Origin: Carboxydothermus islandicus
GTDB lineage: Bacteria; Bacillota; Z-2901; Carboxydothermales; Carboxydothermaceae
DNA length: 64,000 bases
Direction: 5' to 3'
NCBI RefSeq assembly: GCF_001950325.1
Contig: NZ_BDJL01000007.1
Coordinates: 12,980-76,979 of the forward strand
Shown here: piece after piece, positions 52,580 through 62,829 of the stretch
Layout of the letters: each line of letters begins with the position of its first letter
Numbering within the stretch: position 1 is the first letter of the stretch
Notes under the pieces: generated by a model
Told to the model about the DNA's origin: nothing
What the model saw: the letters and a program-made list of their open reading frames with translations, nothing else
Databases searched by the model: none
Translations under genes and position numbers: made by a program

Positions 52580-52825
52580 TTATTCCCTTTCCAAGTACAC
52601 TTTTAAAAGCTCTTCCAGTAATTCATCCCGTTCAATTTTACGGATTAAATTCCGGGCGTTTTTATGGCTGGTAATGTACGCCGGATCTCCTGATAAAAGG
52701 TATCCAACCAGTTGATTTATCGGATTATAGCCTTTTTCCTGCAACGCTTCATAAATGGTAAGTAAAAGGGCTTTATGTTTGGTATTTTTCTCTTTATCAA
52801 AACCAAAGCGCATGGTTTTTTCCAT
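52580..52825 (-). CDS. ireB: IreB family regulatory phosphoprotein
   Basis: About 81 residues. [11 protein letters not shown] at the start and [21 protein letters not shown] near 34 (first 20 typical of the family) identify IreB/DUF965, a target of Ser/Thr kinase signalling in Firmicutes. ATG at 52825 follows GGGTGAAG. Confidence 0.93.
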   Translation of the reverse strand: MEKTMRFGFDKEKNTKHKALLLTIYEALQEKGYNPINQLVGYLLSGDPAYITSHKNARNLIRKIERDELLEELLKVYLERE

Positions 52826-52923
52826 ATCTTCACCCACGGTAAGCACCCCCTTTTATGCGCCAAATCTTATATATATTATTCGGCATCTTTAGAGACATTT
52901 CCTGTAAGCAAGAAAAATTTTCT

Positions 52924-53103
52924 TTAAGTCCAGAGGTTATCGTTATAATGGTAATAAAAGATGGTGGTAGTGTCTTTTTCGGGCATTTTCCTGTCATAAT
53001 CCCGGCACACTACCCTAAGCCCTTCCTGTTTCAGCCAGACTTTCTCCCGACTACAGTAACCGCCTATCCGGTGCCAGCAGTCGGATTGACAGCGTATTTT
53101 CAT
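52924..53103 (-). CDS. Small Cys/aromatic-rich conserved-looking protein
   Basis: 59 residues from ATG 53103 with AAGGGGGG upstream. Four cysteines: CQSDC at 5-9, GYCSREKVWLK near 15 and VVCRDYD near 33; the tail is FYYHYNDNLW. It looks like a small metal-binding protein. Family not recognised. It sits between alaS and ireB on the same strand. Confidence 0.65.
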   Translation of the reverse strand: MKIRCQSDCWHRIGGYCSREKVWLKQEGLRVVCRDYDRKMPEKDTTTIFYYHYNDNLWT

Positions 53104-53162
53104 AAGAAAAGCCCCCCTTTAGGGGAATTTTCCCCAAAAAAGAGGGGTTTATACCGCTAAAG

Positions 53163-55787
53163 TTATTTGGACTGAACGTAGTCGTCTATTACCTGTAAAG
53201 CTTCCTGAACTTTTTCCGGATTCTTTCCACCCGCCTGGGCCATATCCGGTCTTCCACCACCGCCGCCTCCGGTAATCTTTGCCGCTTCTTTCACCAGTTC
53301 ACCGGCGTGATATTTATCGGTGAGGTTTTTATCCACGCCCGCCAGGAAATTCACTTTTCCATCCTTAACCCCCGCTAATAAAACAACGTAATTGGCCAGG
53401 GAAGCCTTCACCACATCGTAAGCTTTTCTAAGTCCCTCCATATCGGCCCCATCAATTAAGGCAGAAAGAACCTTAACTCCCTTTATTTCCCGCACGGAGT
53501 TAAGTAAACTTTTAACTTCAATGGACGCAATTTTTTGCCTAAGAGCTTCAATTTCCCGGTCTTTTTCTTTCAGGGTTTTTAAAGTAGTACTTATTTTCTC
53601 CGGTAATTCGACAAAAGTGCATTTATATGGTTCCGTGGCCTTTTGCAGGGTATCTTCCAGGCTTCTTACGTATTCTAAAGCTCCAAGGCCAGTCAGCGCT
53701 TCTATGCGCCGTATCCCGGCACCGATACTGCTTTCACCCAGGATTTTAAAGAAACCAATTACTCCAGTGGAAGGCACATGGGTTCCGCCACAAAGTTCAG
53801 CGGAAAATTCACCGACCCTAACAACCCGAACGAGGTCGCCGTATTTTTCATCAAAGAGGGCAATTACTCCTGCTTTGCGCGCTTCATCTAAGGTGGTGTA
53901 ATCAATTTGCACTAAAAGATTTTGTAAAATTACTTCATTAACAATATTTTCAATTTTCCGGAGGTCTTCATCACTAACTCCCTCAAAATGAGTAAAGTCA
54001 AAGCGCAACCGCTCCGGAGTAACCAGCGAACCCGCCTGATTTACGTGTTCCCCCAAAACCATTTTTAAGGCTTTGTGGAGCAGGTGGGTGGCGGTGTGGT
54101 TGCGGGCAGTACTCATACGGGTGGTTTCATCCACTATCAAAGTGGCTTTATCTCCCAATTTTACACTGCCCTCAACAACTTTAACCTTGTGCAGGATAAA
54201 GTCACTTAAAGGTTTTTCCACATCCAAAACCGATAGTTTAAAACCGTCACCTAAAATTTCGCCTTTATCGGCTACCTGTCCACCCCCTTCGGGGTAAAAG
54301 GGAGTTACCCGGGTGATAATCTCTCCTTCCTCTCCCGCTGATAGGCTTTCCACCTTTTCACCATTTTTTATAATAGCAATTATCTCTGTCGCTTCCGAAA
54401 GCTTCTCATAGCCGACAAAAGTTACCTCTCCTACCTCTTCTTTCAATTGTTTTAAGAATGCATCCCTGGTAGATAAATAATCCACATCTTCCCGTGCTTC
54501 CCGGGCCCGCCGGCGTTGTTCTTCCATATGCTGTTTAAAGCCTTCCTCATCAACCGTAAAACCTTTTTCCTCGGCGATCTCCCGGGTTAACTCAATGGGA
54601 AAGCCGTAAGTATCGTAAAGTTTAAAAGCCAATGATCCGGGTATTTCCTTTTTCCCTTCCTGAACAAGGCGTTCCATCAGCTCTGCTAACATTGTTAGCC
54701 CCTGATTCAGGGTTTCCCGGAATTTTTCTTCTTCAAGTTTGATGATTTTTAAAGTATGCTCGGCTTTTTCTTTTAACTCGGGGTACACATCGCCCATCTG
54801 CTCTATTACTTTGGCAGCTACGAGGTGTAAAAACGGCTCCTCCCGGTCTAAAAGCCGGCCAAAGCGCAGCGCCCGGCGAAGCAAGCGTCTAATCACATAT
54901 CCCCGGCCTTCATTGGAAGGAAGGGCTCCATCGGTAATGGCAAAGGTAATTGCCCGGGTATGGTCGGCAATCACCTTTAAAGCCACATCTACCTTTTCCT
55001 CATAACCGTATTTGACTCCAAGGATTTGAGCGGCATAATCCATTATTTCCCGGAAAATATCGGTATCAAAGTTGGAAGGTACCCCCTGGAGAACCGAAGC
55101 CACCCTTTCCAAGCCCATCCCGGTGTCAATACCTTTTTGCTCTAAAGGAGTATAATTCCCCTGTTCATCCCGGAAAAACTGGATAAACACCAAGTTCCAG
55201 ATTTCCAAAAAGCGTCCGCAGTCACACGCCACACTGCAGTCAGGGCTGCCACAGCCCCTTTCCGGACCCAAGTCAACATAAATTTCCGAACAGGGACCGC
55301 AGGGTCCTACCCCAATCTCCCAGAAGTTGGTGTCTTTCCCAAGGCGGGTAATCCGCTCCGCCGGAACCCCCACCACATTGTGCCAGATGTCGAAAGCTTC
55401 ATCGTCGTCTAAATAAATCGTTATGTACAATTTATCTTTGGAGATGCCTAAATGTTCGGTAACAAATTCCCAGGCCCAGGTAATCGCTTCTTTCTTAAAA
55501 TAATCCCCAAAGGAAAAGTTACCGAGCATTTCAAAAAACGTATGGTGGCGGGCAGTCCGTCCTACCGACTCAATGTCGGGAGTCCTGAGACATTTCTGGC
55601 AAGTGGTTACCCTTCTTACCTCCGGTACCGCCGCTCCGGTAAAATAAGGCTTAAAAGGCACCATCCCTGCTGCCGTCCACAAAAGACTTGGGTCATTAGC
55701 AGGAATAAGGGAAGCACTGGGCAAAATCTTATGACCTTTGCTTTCGAAAAATTTCAAGAACTTTTCCCGGATTTCGCGCGCTAACAC
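53163..55787 (-). CDS. alaS: Alanyl-tRNA synthetase
   Basis: About 874 residues. Class II core with REKFLKFFESKGHKILPSAS at the start and RVTTCQKCLRT near 60; editing domain with HTATHLLHKAL near 565 and CGGTHVPSTG near 665; C-terminal DHHA1 domain with GGGGGGRPDMAQAGG near 845. GTG at 55787 has GGGGGA 6 nt upstream and gives the usual N-terminus; ATG at 55805 is possible. Confidence 0.96.
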   Translation of the reverse strand: MLAREIREKFLKFFESKGHKILPSASLIPANDPSLLWTAAGMVPFKPYFTGAAVPEVRRVTTCQKCLRTPDIESVGRTARHHTFFEMLGNFSFGDYFKKEAITWAWEFVTEHLGISKDKLYITIYLDDDEAFDIWHNVVGVPAERITRLGKDTNFWEIGVGPCGPCSEIYVDLGPERGCGSPDCSVACDCGRFLEIWNLVFIQFFRDEQGNYTPLEQKGIDTGMGLERVASVLQGVPSNFDTDIFREIMDYAAQILGVKYGYEEKVDVALKVIADHTRAITFAITDGALPSNEGRGYVIRRLLRRALRFGRLLDREEPFLHLVAAKVIEQMGDVYPELKEKAEHTLKIIKLEEEKFRETLNQGLTMLAELMERLVQEGKKEIPGSLAFKLYDTYGFPIELTREIAEEKGFTVDEEGFKQHMEEQRRRAREAREDVDYLSTRDAFLKQLKEEVGEVTFVGYEKLSEATEIIAIIKNGEKVESLSAGEEGEIITRVTPFYPEGGGQVADKGEILGDGFKLSVLDVEKPLSDFILHKVKVVEGSVKLGDKATLIVDETTRMSTARNHTATHLLHKALKMVLGEHVNQAGSLVTPERLRFDFTHFEGVSDEDLRKIENIVNEVILQNLLVQIDYTTLDEARKAGVIALFDEKYGDLVRVVRVGEFSAELCGGTHVPSTGVIGFFKILGESSIGAGIRRIEALTGLGALEYVRSLEDTLQKATEPYKCTFVELPEKISTTLKTLKEKDREIEALRQKIASIEVKSLLNSVREIKGVKVLSALIDGADMEGLRKAYDVVKASLANYVVLLAGVKDGKVNFLAGVDKNLTDKYHAGELVKEAAKITGGGGGGRPDMAQAGGKNPEKVQEALQVIDDYVQSK

Positions 55788-55825
55788 AAAATATCCCCCA
55801 TTCAAACGGTTTTAACTTTATCTAA

Positions 55826-56899
55826 TTATACTTTACCAAAATTTTTACTGTCAACTTCAAGGCTATTCCCCCGCCAGCGAAAGAGGAAATATAAATTGCG
55901 AACAACTGCAGCAACCGGTACTGCCAAAATCATGCCCAAAACTCCCCCTAAATTATAACCGCAAAGGAGTAAAAAAATAACGGTAAGGGGATGTAAGCCA
56001 AGGCTATCTCCTAAAATTTTCGGAGCTAAGATGTTTCCTTCTATTTGTTGAATTAAAACTATGGCTATTAATGTTTTTATAAATAAAACCTTTCCCTTTA
56101 AAAGCGCAAGAGCTAAAATGGGAATACTTGCTAAAATTGGTCCAAAATAAGGAACCAACTCCATAATTCCGGCTAATAGTCCCAGGAGAAAACTGTAAGG
56201 TATCTTTAACATATAAAGAATTAAACCGGTTAGTATCCCTACCGTCAGGCAAATTAACAAATGGCCTTTAATAAAACGCCCAAAAACGTGGTCACAGACC
56301 TTAAGAAAAATAACCGCTTCATCCCGGAAATTAACGGGTAAATAACCCAATATACTTTTTTTTAAATTATGAACATCTTTTAAAATATAATAGGCAAGAA
56401 TCGGAGCTAAAAGAAAATCAAAAAGATGGGAAGAGATTCCCCAGAGGGTGGTTAAAAGGCTTTTTAAAAGCCCCGCTATGCTTTTTTCTAAAGAATCTAT
56501 TTGGATTAAAAGGCTCTTTTTTATTTCCGGAGGAAGACTACCCCGGTCAATTCCCGCCTGCTGTCGATCCAAAAACTCCTGCACCTGATTCAAGTAACCC
56601 GGAAGTACAGCTATTAACTCATTGATTTGCTTTATGAAAGACGGTAAAAAAAATTTTGTAATAAGAAAAATCATTATACCCAGCACAAGGTAAAGCAGGA
56701 GTATGCTAAAACCCCGATTAATTTTTTTTTGTTCCAGCCATTCCACCGGCCAGTGCAAAAGATAAGCTAAAATTCCCGCTAAAATAAAAGGGAAAAAAAC
56801 TGCCCTTATCTGATAAAAAAAGATAAGGGCAACAACAATCCCTGTTACTCTTAGAGAGAAATAAAGAAACTTTGAGAACACTTTCTCACCTATTTCCAT
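55826..56899 (-). CDS. AI-2E/PerM family membrane permease
   Basis: 357 residues with about eight membrane segments. FFPFILAGILAYLLHWPVEWL near the start (first part typical) and GIMELVPYFGPILASIP near 240 plus LGDSLGLHPLTVIFLLLCG near 295 match the AI-2E transporter family. Overlaps the preceding 46-residue gene by 10 nt; commonly found before alaS. Confidence 0.9.
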   Translation of the reverse strand: MEIGEKVFSKFLYFSLRVTGIVVALIFFYQIRAVFFPFILAGILAYLLHWPVEWLEQKKINRGFSILLLYLVLGIMIFLITKFFLPSFIKQINELIAVLPGYLNQVQEFLDRQQAGIDRGSLPPEIKKSLLIQIDSLEKSIAGLLKSLLTTLWGISSHLFDFLLAPILAYYILKDVHNLKKSILGYLPVNFRDEAVIFLKVCDHVFGRFIKGHLLICLTVGILTGLILYMLKIPYSFLLGLLAGIMELVPYFGPILASIPILALALLKGKVLFIKTLIAIVLIQQIEGNILAPKILGDSLGLHPLTVIFLLLCGYNLGGVLGMILAVPVAAVVRNLYFLFRWRGNSLEVDSKNFGKV

Positions 56900-57030
56900 A
56901 AATCGGTTAAATCATCATACAACCGCATTAATTTCTTCTTCCGGTCCTCCCGCCGGTTAGTTACCGCTACCAGCAAAGTCATACCCAAAAGACTCCCGGC
57001 CAAAAGCCCACCCCAAAAATTCCGCCGCAT
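56890..57030 (-). CDS. YtxH-like small membrane protein
   Basis: 46 residues: Arg-rich start, one Gly-rich membrane helix (FWGGLLAGSLLGMTLLVAV), then a charged tail. Overlaps the permease start by 10 nt, so it is probably cotranslated. Confidence 0.65.
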   Translation of the reverse strand: MRRNFWGGLLAGSLLGMTLLVAVTNRREDRKKKLMRLYDDLTDLWK

Positions 57031-57053
57031 AATTTAACCTCCCTGGCTCCCTT

Positions 57054-57227
57054 TTAGTACAGTTGCTGGTTGTAAGGATCAAAGGCCATAAGGCTTCCGT
57101 CCTCACCCAATTCAAAAATCTGCACCCCTTCTTTATTTATCCGGTATTCAACGCAACAATTCCAGCAAAAATACTGGTCGGTTCCCACCTTTCCGGTAGC
57201 CCGTCCGCCACAAATCGGACAATTCAT
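57054..57227 (-). CDS. Small zinc-ribbon protein
   Basis: 57 residues from ATG 57227 after GGAGGGG. CPICGG at 3-8 and CWNCC near 21 form a zinc ribbon, with a hydrophilic beta-rich rest. First of the run leading to alaS. Function unknown. Confidence 0.68.
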   Translation of the reverse strand: MNCPICGGRATGKVGTDQYFCWNCCVEYRINKEGVQIFELGEDGSLMAFDPYNQQLY

Positions 57228-57298
57228 CGTATCCCCTCCGCACCGCGGTTATTTTATTGGTAGTATAACCGCAAAACAAAATTTTCATACCTCTAGAC

Positions 57299-57328
57299 AA
57301 AAAACCGCCCGCTACCGCGGACGGTTTT
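57299..57328 (-). terminator. Terminator of ileS
   Basis: AAAAACCG-CCGC stem around a 4-nt loop (57299-57328), overlapping the ileS stop; the minus strand runs on with TTTTTT. Confidence 0.85.
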
Positions 57329-60089
57329 TCAACTCGTGCAGGACTCCAGCACAGCGCGGGCAGGTATCCGGAAATTCCGGATCCAATCCCACTTCGGGGG
57401 AATACATCCAGCAACGCTGGCACTTTTCTCCTAAGGCTTTGTTTACCACCACTTCTAAAGGTAATTCACCGTTTTCTCCGGCAACTTCCTCCTTTTGAAC
57501 ATCAACCTGGGAAACAATGAAAATTTCCGGCCATATATTTACCCGCTTTACTAAAAAGTCGTAAAGTTCGCCCGAAGCTTTCAAAGTAACCCAGGCATCA
57601 AGACTGTGGCCTATTAACTTTTCCTGACGGGCGGCTTCTAATGCTTTTAAGACTTTAGCGCGAATTTCTAAAATTTTATCCCAGGTCTCCTCTAAAGCTA
57701 AATCCAGGTATTTCTCTTCAACCTTCGGCATATCCAAGAGCTGCACCGATTCTTTTTTATTTTTGGCCGGGAAGTGGCGATAGGCTTCTTCGGTGGTAAA
57801 AGCCAGGACCGGTGTTAAGAGCCGTAAAAGGCTATCAAGGATCTCGTACAGCACCGTCTGAGCTGAGCGGCGTTTTTCGCTATCGGGAAGTTCAACGTAA
57901 AGCCGGTCCTTAATAATATCCAGGTAAATAGCACTCATATCCACCGCACAGAAATTATGAATCGCATGAAAGACGACGTGAAACTCATAATCCCGATAAG
58001 CTTTTTCCACCCGGGCAATTAAGCGATGAAGTTTGGCAAGGGCCCAGCGGTCAATTTCTAAAAGTTGTTCATAGGGTACCCGGTGTTTTTCGTGGTCGTA
58101 ATCATAGAGATTTCCCAGTAAGAACCGAATGGTATTTCTAATCTTCCGGTAGCCTTCGGCGGTCTGCTTTAAAATGTTATTGGAAATTGCTAAGTCGGAG
58201 CGATAATCTGCCGATGCCACCCAGAGCCGCAAAATATCCGCTCCCAGCTCTTTAATAACTTTTAAGGGGTCTACCACATTGCCTAAAGACTTGGACATTT
58301 TCCTTCCCTTTTCGTCCACCAAAAAGCCATGGGTTAAAACCGCTTTATAAGGTGCCATCCCTTTGGTAGCAACCGCAGTAGAAAGGGAAGAGTTAAACCA
58401 GCCCCGGTGCTGGTCCGAACCCTCTAAGTAAAGGTCAGCCGGCCAATGCAAATCCGGCCAGTATTCCGGCTGCTCTAAAACCGCCGCATGGCTGGAACCG
58501 GAATCAAACCAGACGTCCATGATATCGGTTTCCTTGCGGAAGGTCACCCCTCCACAATGAGGACACCTGAAACCATCCGGAAGAATTTCCGCGGCCTCGT
58601 ACTTCCACCAGGCATCGCTTCCCTCGACGCGGAATAAATCGGAAACCGCTTTGATACTTTCATCGGTAATAATTTCCTTGCCGCAGGCTTCACAGTAAAA
58701 AATCGGTATCGGCACGCCCCAGGTTCTTTGCCGGGAAATACACCAATCACCCCGGTCGCGCACCATGTTGTAAATCCTATCTTTACCCCAGGCGGGAATC
58801 CATTCGACCTTTTCAATTTCTTTTAAAGCCTGTTCTCTAAAGCCGTCAATGGAAGCAAACCACTGCTCGGTAGCCCTAAAAATCACCGGGTTTTTACACC
58901 GCCAGCAGTGGGGATACGAGTGCTTAATAAACGACATTGCCAGTAAATCTCCGGAGGCTTCTAAATCCTGGGTAATGGCTTTGTTGCCATCATCGATTTT
59001 CATGCCCGCATATTTTCCCGCACCTTCGGTTAAAACTCCCTGGTGGTTTACCGGGGAAAGCACCGGAAGGTTATACTTTTTCCCGGTTTCGAAGTCTTCG
59101 GTACCATGGCCAGGAGCGGTATGGACAAGACCGGTACCGGATTCCAGGGTAACATACTCGGCCAAAACCACCGGCGATTCCCGCTCGATAAACGGATGCC
59201 TGGTCACTACTCCCAACAGCTCTTCCCCTTTAAAACGGGCAACCACTTCTCCGGAGAGTTTTGTTGCCTCAAAAAATTGCTGAACCAACCCCTCGGCTAC
59301 CACATATTCGCCTTTTTCGGTTTTAACCAAAACATAAGTAAATTCCGGGTGGACGGCAATGGCCACGTTAGCCGGAAGGGTCCAGGGAGTGGTAGTCCAG
59401 ATTACCAGATAAGCATCTTCCGGCACTTTTCCCTTTCCGTCTACCACCTTAAAGCGTACATAAATAGACGGTGATTTTTTCTCAGCATACTCGATTTCCG
59501 CTTCCGCTAAAGCGGTCTCACAAACCGGACACCAGTAAACCGGTTTTAAACCTTTATAAATATAACCTTTTTTCGCCATTTCTCCGAAAATTTCAATCTG
59601 CTTGGCTTCATAGTGGGGCATTAAGGTAAGATAAGGATTTTCCCAGTCCCCCCGTACTCCGAGGCGTTTAAACTGCTCCTTTTGAATCCAGGCATATTTT
59701 TCCGCATACTCCCGGCATTTAGCCCGAAACTCCAGGGGACTTATTTCCTTCCGGTTAATCCCGAGGTCCTTAATGGCCCGCTGTTCAATGGGAAGGCCAT
59801 GGGTATCCCAGCCCGGAACATAAGGGGCATCAAAGCCGTCCATACTTTTGAACTTCACAATAATATCTTTTAAAACTTTATTTAAAACATGACCCATATG
59901 AATATCGCCATTGGCATAGGGAGGACCGTCGTGCAGGACAAACTTCGGACGCCCCTCATTTTTTTGCTGTACCTTGCGGTAGAGATCAATTTTTTCCCAG
60001 TAAGCCAAAATTTCCGGCTCCCGTTCGGGAAGATTTCCCCGCATCGGGAAATCGGTAACTGGAAGATTTAAAGTTTTTCCGTAGTCCAT
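57312..60089 (-). CDS. ileS: Isoleucyl-tRNA synthetase
   Basis: About 925 residues, class I. The HIGH motif appears as [11 protein letters not shown] near 64, the KMSKS loop in [10 protein letters not shown] near 600 and the zinc site CQRCW with CPRC near 895-915. ATG at 60089 with AAAGGAGAGG upstream gives the standard N-terminus. Controlled by a T-box leader. Confidence 0.97.
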   Translation of the reverse strand: MDYGKTLNLPVTDFPMRGNLPEREPEILAYWEKIDLYRKVQQKNEGRPKFVLHDGPPYANGDIHMGHVLNKVLKDIIVKFKSMDGFDAPYVPGWDTHGLPIEQRAIKDLGINRKEISPLEFRAKCREYAEKYAWIQKEQFKRLGVRGDWENPYLTLMPHYEAKQIEIFGEMAKKGYIYKGLKPVYWCPVCETALAEAEIEYAEKKSPSIYVRFKVVDGKGKVPEDAYLVIWTTTPWTLPANVAIAVHPEFTYVLVKTEKGEYVVAEGLVQQFFEATKLSGEVVARFKGEELLGVVTRHPFIERESPVVLAEYVTLESGTGLVHTAPGHGTEDFETGKKYNLPVLSPVNHQGVLTEGAGKYAGMKIDDGNKAITQDLEASGDLLAMSFIKHSYPHCWRCKNPVIFRATEQWFASIDGFREQALKEIEKVEWIPAWGKDRIYNMVRDRGDWCISRQRTWGVPIPIFYCEACGKEIITDESIKAVSDLFRVEGSDAWWKYEAAEILPDGFRCPHCGGVTFRKETDIMDVWFDSGSSHAAVLEQPEYWPDLHWPADLYLEGSDQHRGWFNSSLSTAVATKGMAPYKAVLTHGFLVDEKGRKMSKSLGNVVDPLKVIKELGADILRLWVASADYRSDLAISNNILKQTAEGYRKIRNTIRFLLGNLYDYDHEKHRVPYEQLLEIDRWALAKLHRLIARVEKAYRDYEFHVVFHAIHNFCAVDMSAIYLDIIKDRLYVELPDSEKRRSAQTVLYEILDSLLRLLTPVLAFTTEEAYRHFPAKNKKESVQLLDMPKVEEKYLDLALEETWDKILEIRAKVLKALEAARQEKLIGHSLDAWVTLKASGELYDFLVKRVNIWPEIFIVSQVDVQKEEVAGENGELPLEVVVNKALGEKCQRCWMYSPEVGLDPEFPDTCPRCAGVLHELKNRPR

Positions 60090-60157
60090 TTCTTCTATCC
60101 TCTCCTTTATGGTATAAATTTTATTATTAATCTGTATTAAAGCGTTTCTAAACAAAT

Positions 60158-60415
60158 AAAAAATCCCTTAACCCAAAGGTTAAGGGACGGCTATCAACCG
60201 CGGTACCACCCAAATTACCGGAAAATCCGGTCACTTCGTTAAAATAACGGCACAAGCGCCGGGCAAACCTACTGGGCTTTTCGCCTTTGGGTCGCCTCCT
60301 CCCGGGGGATTTTCGCCAAAGCCATGACCGCCGGGCTTCCACCCTCCCCGGCTCGCTTGGGGCCTTTAGCCTTGCTACTCGTCCCGTTCACAGGATTTTT
60401 CTGATTTGGTTAAAC
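60158..60415 (-). promoter_or_regulatory. T-box leader of ileS
   Basis: The conserved T-box core GGGTGGTACCGCGG lies at 60211-60198. It is followed by a terminator hairpin TCCCTTAACC/GGTTAAGGGA (60187-60164) with TTTTTT. Upstream sequence can form stem I; an ATC in GAAAATCCCC near 60311 is the likely Ile specifier, but its place in the specifier loop was judged by eye. Uncharged tRNA-Ile should switch on ileS. Confidence 0.92.
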
Positions 60416-61636
60416 TCATATGATATTATATGACCAAACATTAGATTCGTCAATAACGGAGCCCTTAACACCAAGCCAAAACATAATACCTACAATGAGC
60501 ATCATTAAAATAAAGGTTACGATAATTTTAGCTCTGTTTTTTTTAGTTTTTTCATTGTAGTAAACCGCAACTAAATGGGTAGCATAAACCGAAAGGCCAG
60601 CAAAAGCCACTACCAGCCCAAGTTTTAACCCGGGGTTTAGATTGTGAAAAACTTCTTCCGGTGTTAAATACTTCCAAATACTGAGAGTATAATAAGTTAC
60701 GACAATAAATTCAATAAACGCCGCCGCTACCTGAAGCGCTACCCCTTCCCGGGTAAGCTCAATGTTTTGCGCAATACTTTTATACATTTGTTCTTGCAAT
60801 TTTTTTGTTTCCCGACTCTGGATAAGTTGAATTCTGGAATTGATAACTTCAACGCCGGATTTTAAATGACTCAGAAGATTTTCAAACCTCTCCGCGATTT
60901 CTTTTAACCGGTTGGCTTTAAGGGCCACCTCTCCAAGGCTATCGTTTATGTAAACACTTTCAGCCTCAAAGGAAAATATTTTTTTAGTTAGTCTCAAGAT
61001 TTTATCCCTATCCCTTTGGACTTCCGCCAAATACCCTTTTATTACTGTATACTCCAGCGCCAAGTCGTTATATAAGTCGCTAATCCTGCCAAGGTTTTTT
61101 TCCAGGATTTCTAAATCCGAACCAAATTTCTCGATTTCCCCCAAAATATCCGGTAGCTGTTTTAATATTCCAGCTCTTTTGGTATCAAGGATTTCCGCCT
61201 GTTCCAGGTAAAGTTTGGCTTTTTGGGTAAACTTATGTAGTTCTCCCTCTAAAATAAAAAATTTTAAAAGAAAGCTCTCCCGGTTATAACGGGGTAAAAA
61301 ACGATAAAATCGATAATCTTCATCACTTTCCAAAAGTTCTAAATCCTTTTCACCTTCCATAAATTCTACCACTGTCTTTCCTAAAAAATTCGAGCTAATG
61401 GTAGTACCATCAAGTAAATTATCTTCTCCTTCCCTTATAAGCACCAATAAATCTTCAGTTAGAAAAAAGGAAAACTTTCCCTCTAATCCCAGCCCTCGTT
61501 TTAACAGGATAATGTTTTTACCTAACGGATTTAAAAAGACCGGTTCTTCTTCGAGTGAAAACTTTTCTTTTATTTTCTTCCACATTAAGGTCGTTTCTTC
61601 TTCTTCTTCCATTACAAAAAATAACACTTCAATCAC
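60416..61636 (-). CDS. Unrecognised coiled-coil membrane protein
   Basis: 406 residues. A soluble N-terminal part (1-130), a long coiled coil (about 135-290) and two or three membrane helices at the C-terminus (about 305-325, 335-355, 372-392). The architecture recalls CorA/RMND1-type proteins, but I see no GMN motif and cannot name the family. The ileS promoter is embedded in its 3' end. Confidence 0.65.
   Translation of the reverse strand: MIEVLFFVMEEEEETTLMWKKIKEKFSLEEEPVFLNPLGKNIILLKRGLGLEGKFSFFLTEDLLVLIREGEDNLLDGTTISSNFLGKTVVEFMEGEKDLELLESDEDYRFYRFLPRYNRESFLLKFFILEGELHKFTQKAKLYLEQAEILDTKRAGILKQLPDILGEIEKFGSDLEILEKNLGRISDLYNDLALEYTVIKGYLAEVQRDRDKILRLTKKIFSFEAESVYINDSLGEVALKANRLKEIAERFENLLSHLKSGVEVINSRIQLIQSRETKKLQEQMYKSIAQNIELTREGVALQVAAAFIEFIVVTYYTLSIWKYLTPEEVFHNLNPGLKLGLVVAFAGLSVYATHLVAVYYNEKTKKNRAKIIVTFILMMLIVGIMFWLGVKGSVIDESNVWSYNII
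60425..60453 (-). promoter_or_regulatory. Sigma-A promoter of the T-box/ileS transcript
   Basis: Minus-strand TTGACG (60453-60448), 17-nt spacer, TATAAT (60430-60425). It lies inside the last codons of the upstream gene and starts RNA just before the T-box. Confidence 0.85.
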
Positions 61637-61752
61637 GTTAAATTCCCCTTTTCCAAGAAAAATTAATTAATTAAATTTTATCTTAATTTTTCTTAAAATT
61701 AAAGTATTCCTGGTAAACTAAGAAAGTAGTCTTCAGAAACGAGGTGTAAGTT

Positions 61753-62469
61753 ATGCTTTTAGCATTCATCGGCGATATCCACGGTAACCTGCCGGCTTTA
61801 AAAGAAGTGCTGGCCGATGCCGAAACGAATAAAGTGGAAAAAATCTACCACACCGGCGACCTTATCGGTTACGGCCCTTTTCCCAATGAAGTAGTCGAAC
61901 TTATCCGCCAGAAAAACATTGAAGGGGTTCTCGGCAATTATGATGATGGTGCTGCCAATAAAAGGCCTACCTGTGGTTGCGATTATAAAACGGCAAAGGA
62001 ACACGAAATTGGGGCAAAATCTTTGGCTTTTACCACCAAAAGCCTGTTACCGGAAAATAGAGAATACCTGAAAAAGCTGCCAAATATTGTGAAGTTTGAA
62101 GTTTGCGGCAAAAACTTTCTCCTGTTTCACGGCTCGCCCGAACGGTTAAACGAGTATTTAACACCGGATCTTTTCCCCGACCGGTTTAATAAACTTATTG
62201 AAGATTACCCGGACATCGAAGTTTTTGTTTTCGGGCATACCCATTATCCTTTTTATTTCCTCCACCGGGGACGGCATTTTTTAAACCCCGGCTCCACCGG
62301 TAAACCTAAAACCAAAGACCCCCGGGCGGTTTATGCTTTGGTCAAAGTAGAAAATGATAACCTAACGGTAAGTTTTCGTCTCGTTTCCTATCCTTATAAT
62401 ATTACCGCAGTAGCCATTAGCGAAAAAGGCCTGCCCGAAGAACTAGCCCAAATAATTTTGGGACAATAG
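61753..62469 (+). CDS. YfcE/MJ0936-type metallophosphoesterase
   Basis: 238 residues. Metal motifs GDIHGN at 7-12, TGDLIGYG near 36, GNYDDG near 61 and GHTHYP near 157 define the calcineurin-like fold. Likely a cyclic nucleotide or general phosphodiesterase; substrate unknown. Confidence 0.92.
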   Translation: MLLAFIGDIHGNLPALKEVLADAETNKVEKIYHTGDLIGYGPFPNEVVELIRQKNIEGVLGNYDDGAANKRPTCGCDYKTAKEHEIGAKSLAFTTKSLLPENREYLKKLPNIVKFEVCGKNFLLFHGSPERLNEYLTPDLFPDRFNKLIEDYPDIEVFVFGHTHYPFYFLHRGRHFLNPGSTGKPKTKDPRAVYALVKVENDNLTVSFRLVSYPYNITAVAISEKGLPEELAQIILGQ

Positions 62470-62520
62470 TTTCCAAATTGTTTTTAGCCGCATATTTAAA
62501 CTATAACAGAAAGTAAGTCA

Positions 62521-62549
62521 TTGACTTTTTATATTGTAAGAATTATCTT
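62521..62549 (+). promoter_or_regulatory. Promoter of the AbrB-PIN pair
   Basis: TTGACT (62521-62526), 17-nt spacer, TATCTT (62544-62549), 22 nt before the antitoxin ATG. Confidence 0.65.
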
Positions 62550-62570
62550 TTAAGGTAAGGAGGTGTTATT

Positions 62571-62825
62571 ATGTTAAGGGCTAAATTAACAAGTAAGGGA
62601 CAGATTACAATCCCCGTTGCCGTTAGACGTAAATTTAACTTACAACCGGGCGATGAACTTATTTTTGACTTTGATAATAAAGGTGAAATAAAAGTCAAAC
62701 CTTTGAAAAAGAAAACTTTAACTGAACTTTTTGCTACTTTAAAAACAAATAAACCATACTCGAGCAAATCTGAAGTACGTGAGGAAGTTGCTAAAGAACT
62801 TGCCAAAAAATTTGGATTGGAGTAA
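62571..62825 (+). CDS. AbrB/SpoVT-type antitoxin
   Basis: 84 residues. The swapped-hairpin DNA-binding domain is AKLTSKGQITIPVAVRRKF at 4-22 and LQPGDELIFDF; the rest would bind the toxin. AAGGAGG lies 8 nt before the ATG. Paired with a PIN toxin 4 nt downstream. Confidence 0.9.
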   Translation: MLRAKLTSKGQITIPVAVRRKFNLQPGDELIFDFDNKGEIKVKPLKKKTLTELFATLKTNKPYSSKSEVREEVAKELAKKFGLE

Positions 62826-62829
62826 AGCA

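Noticed and set aside
52855-53160. 101-codon plus-strand frame near ireB
   Set aside because: No ribosome site and it overlaps a better-supported minus-strand 59-residue gene.
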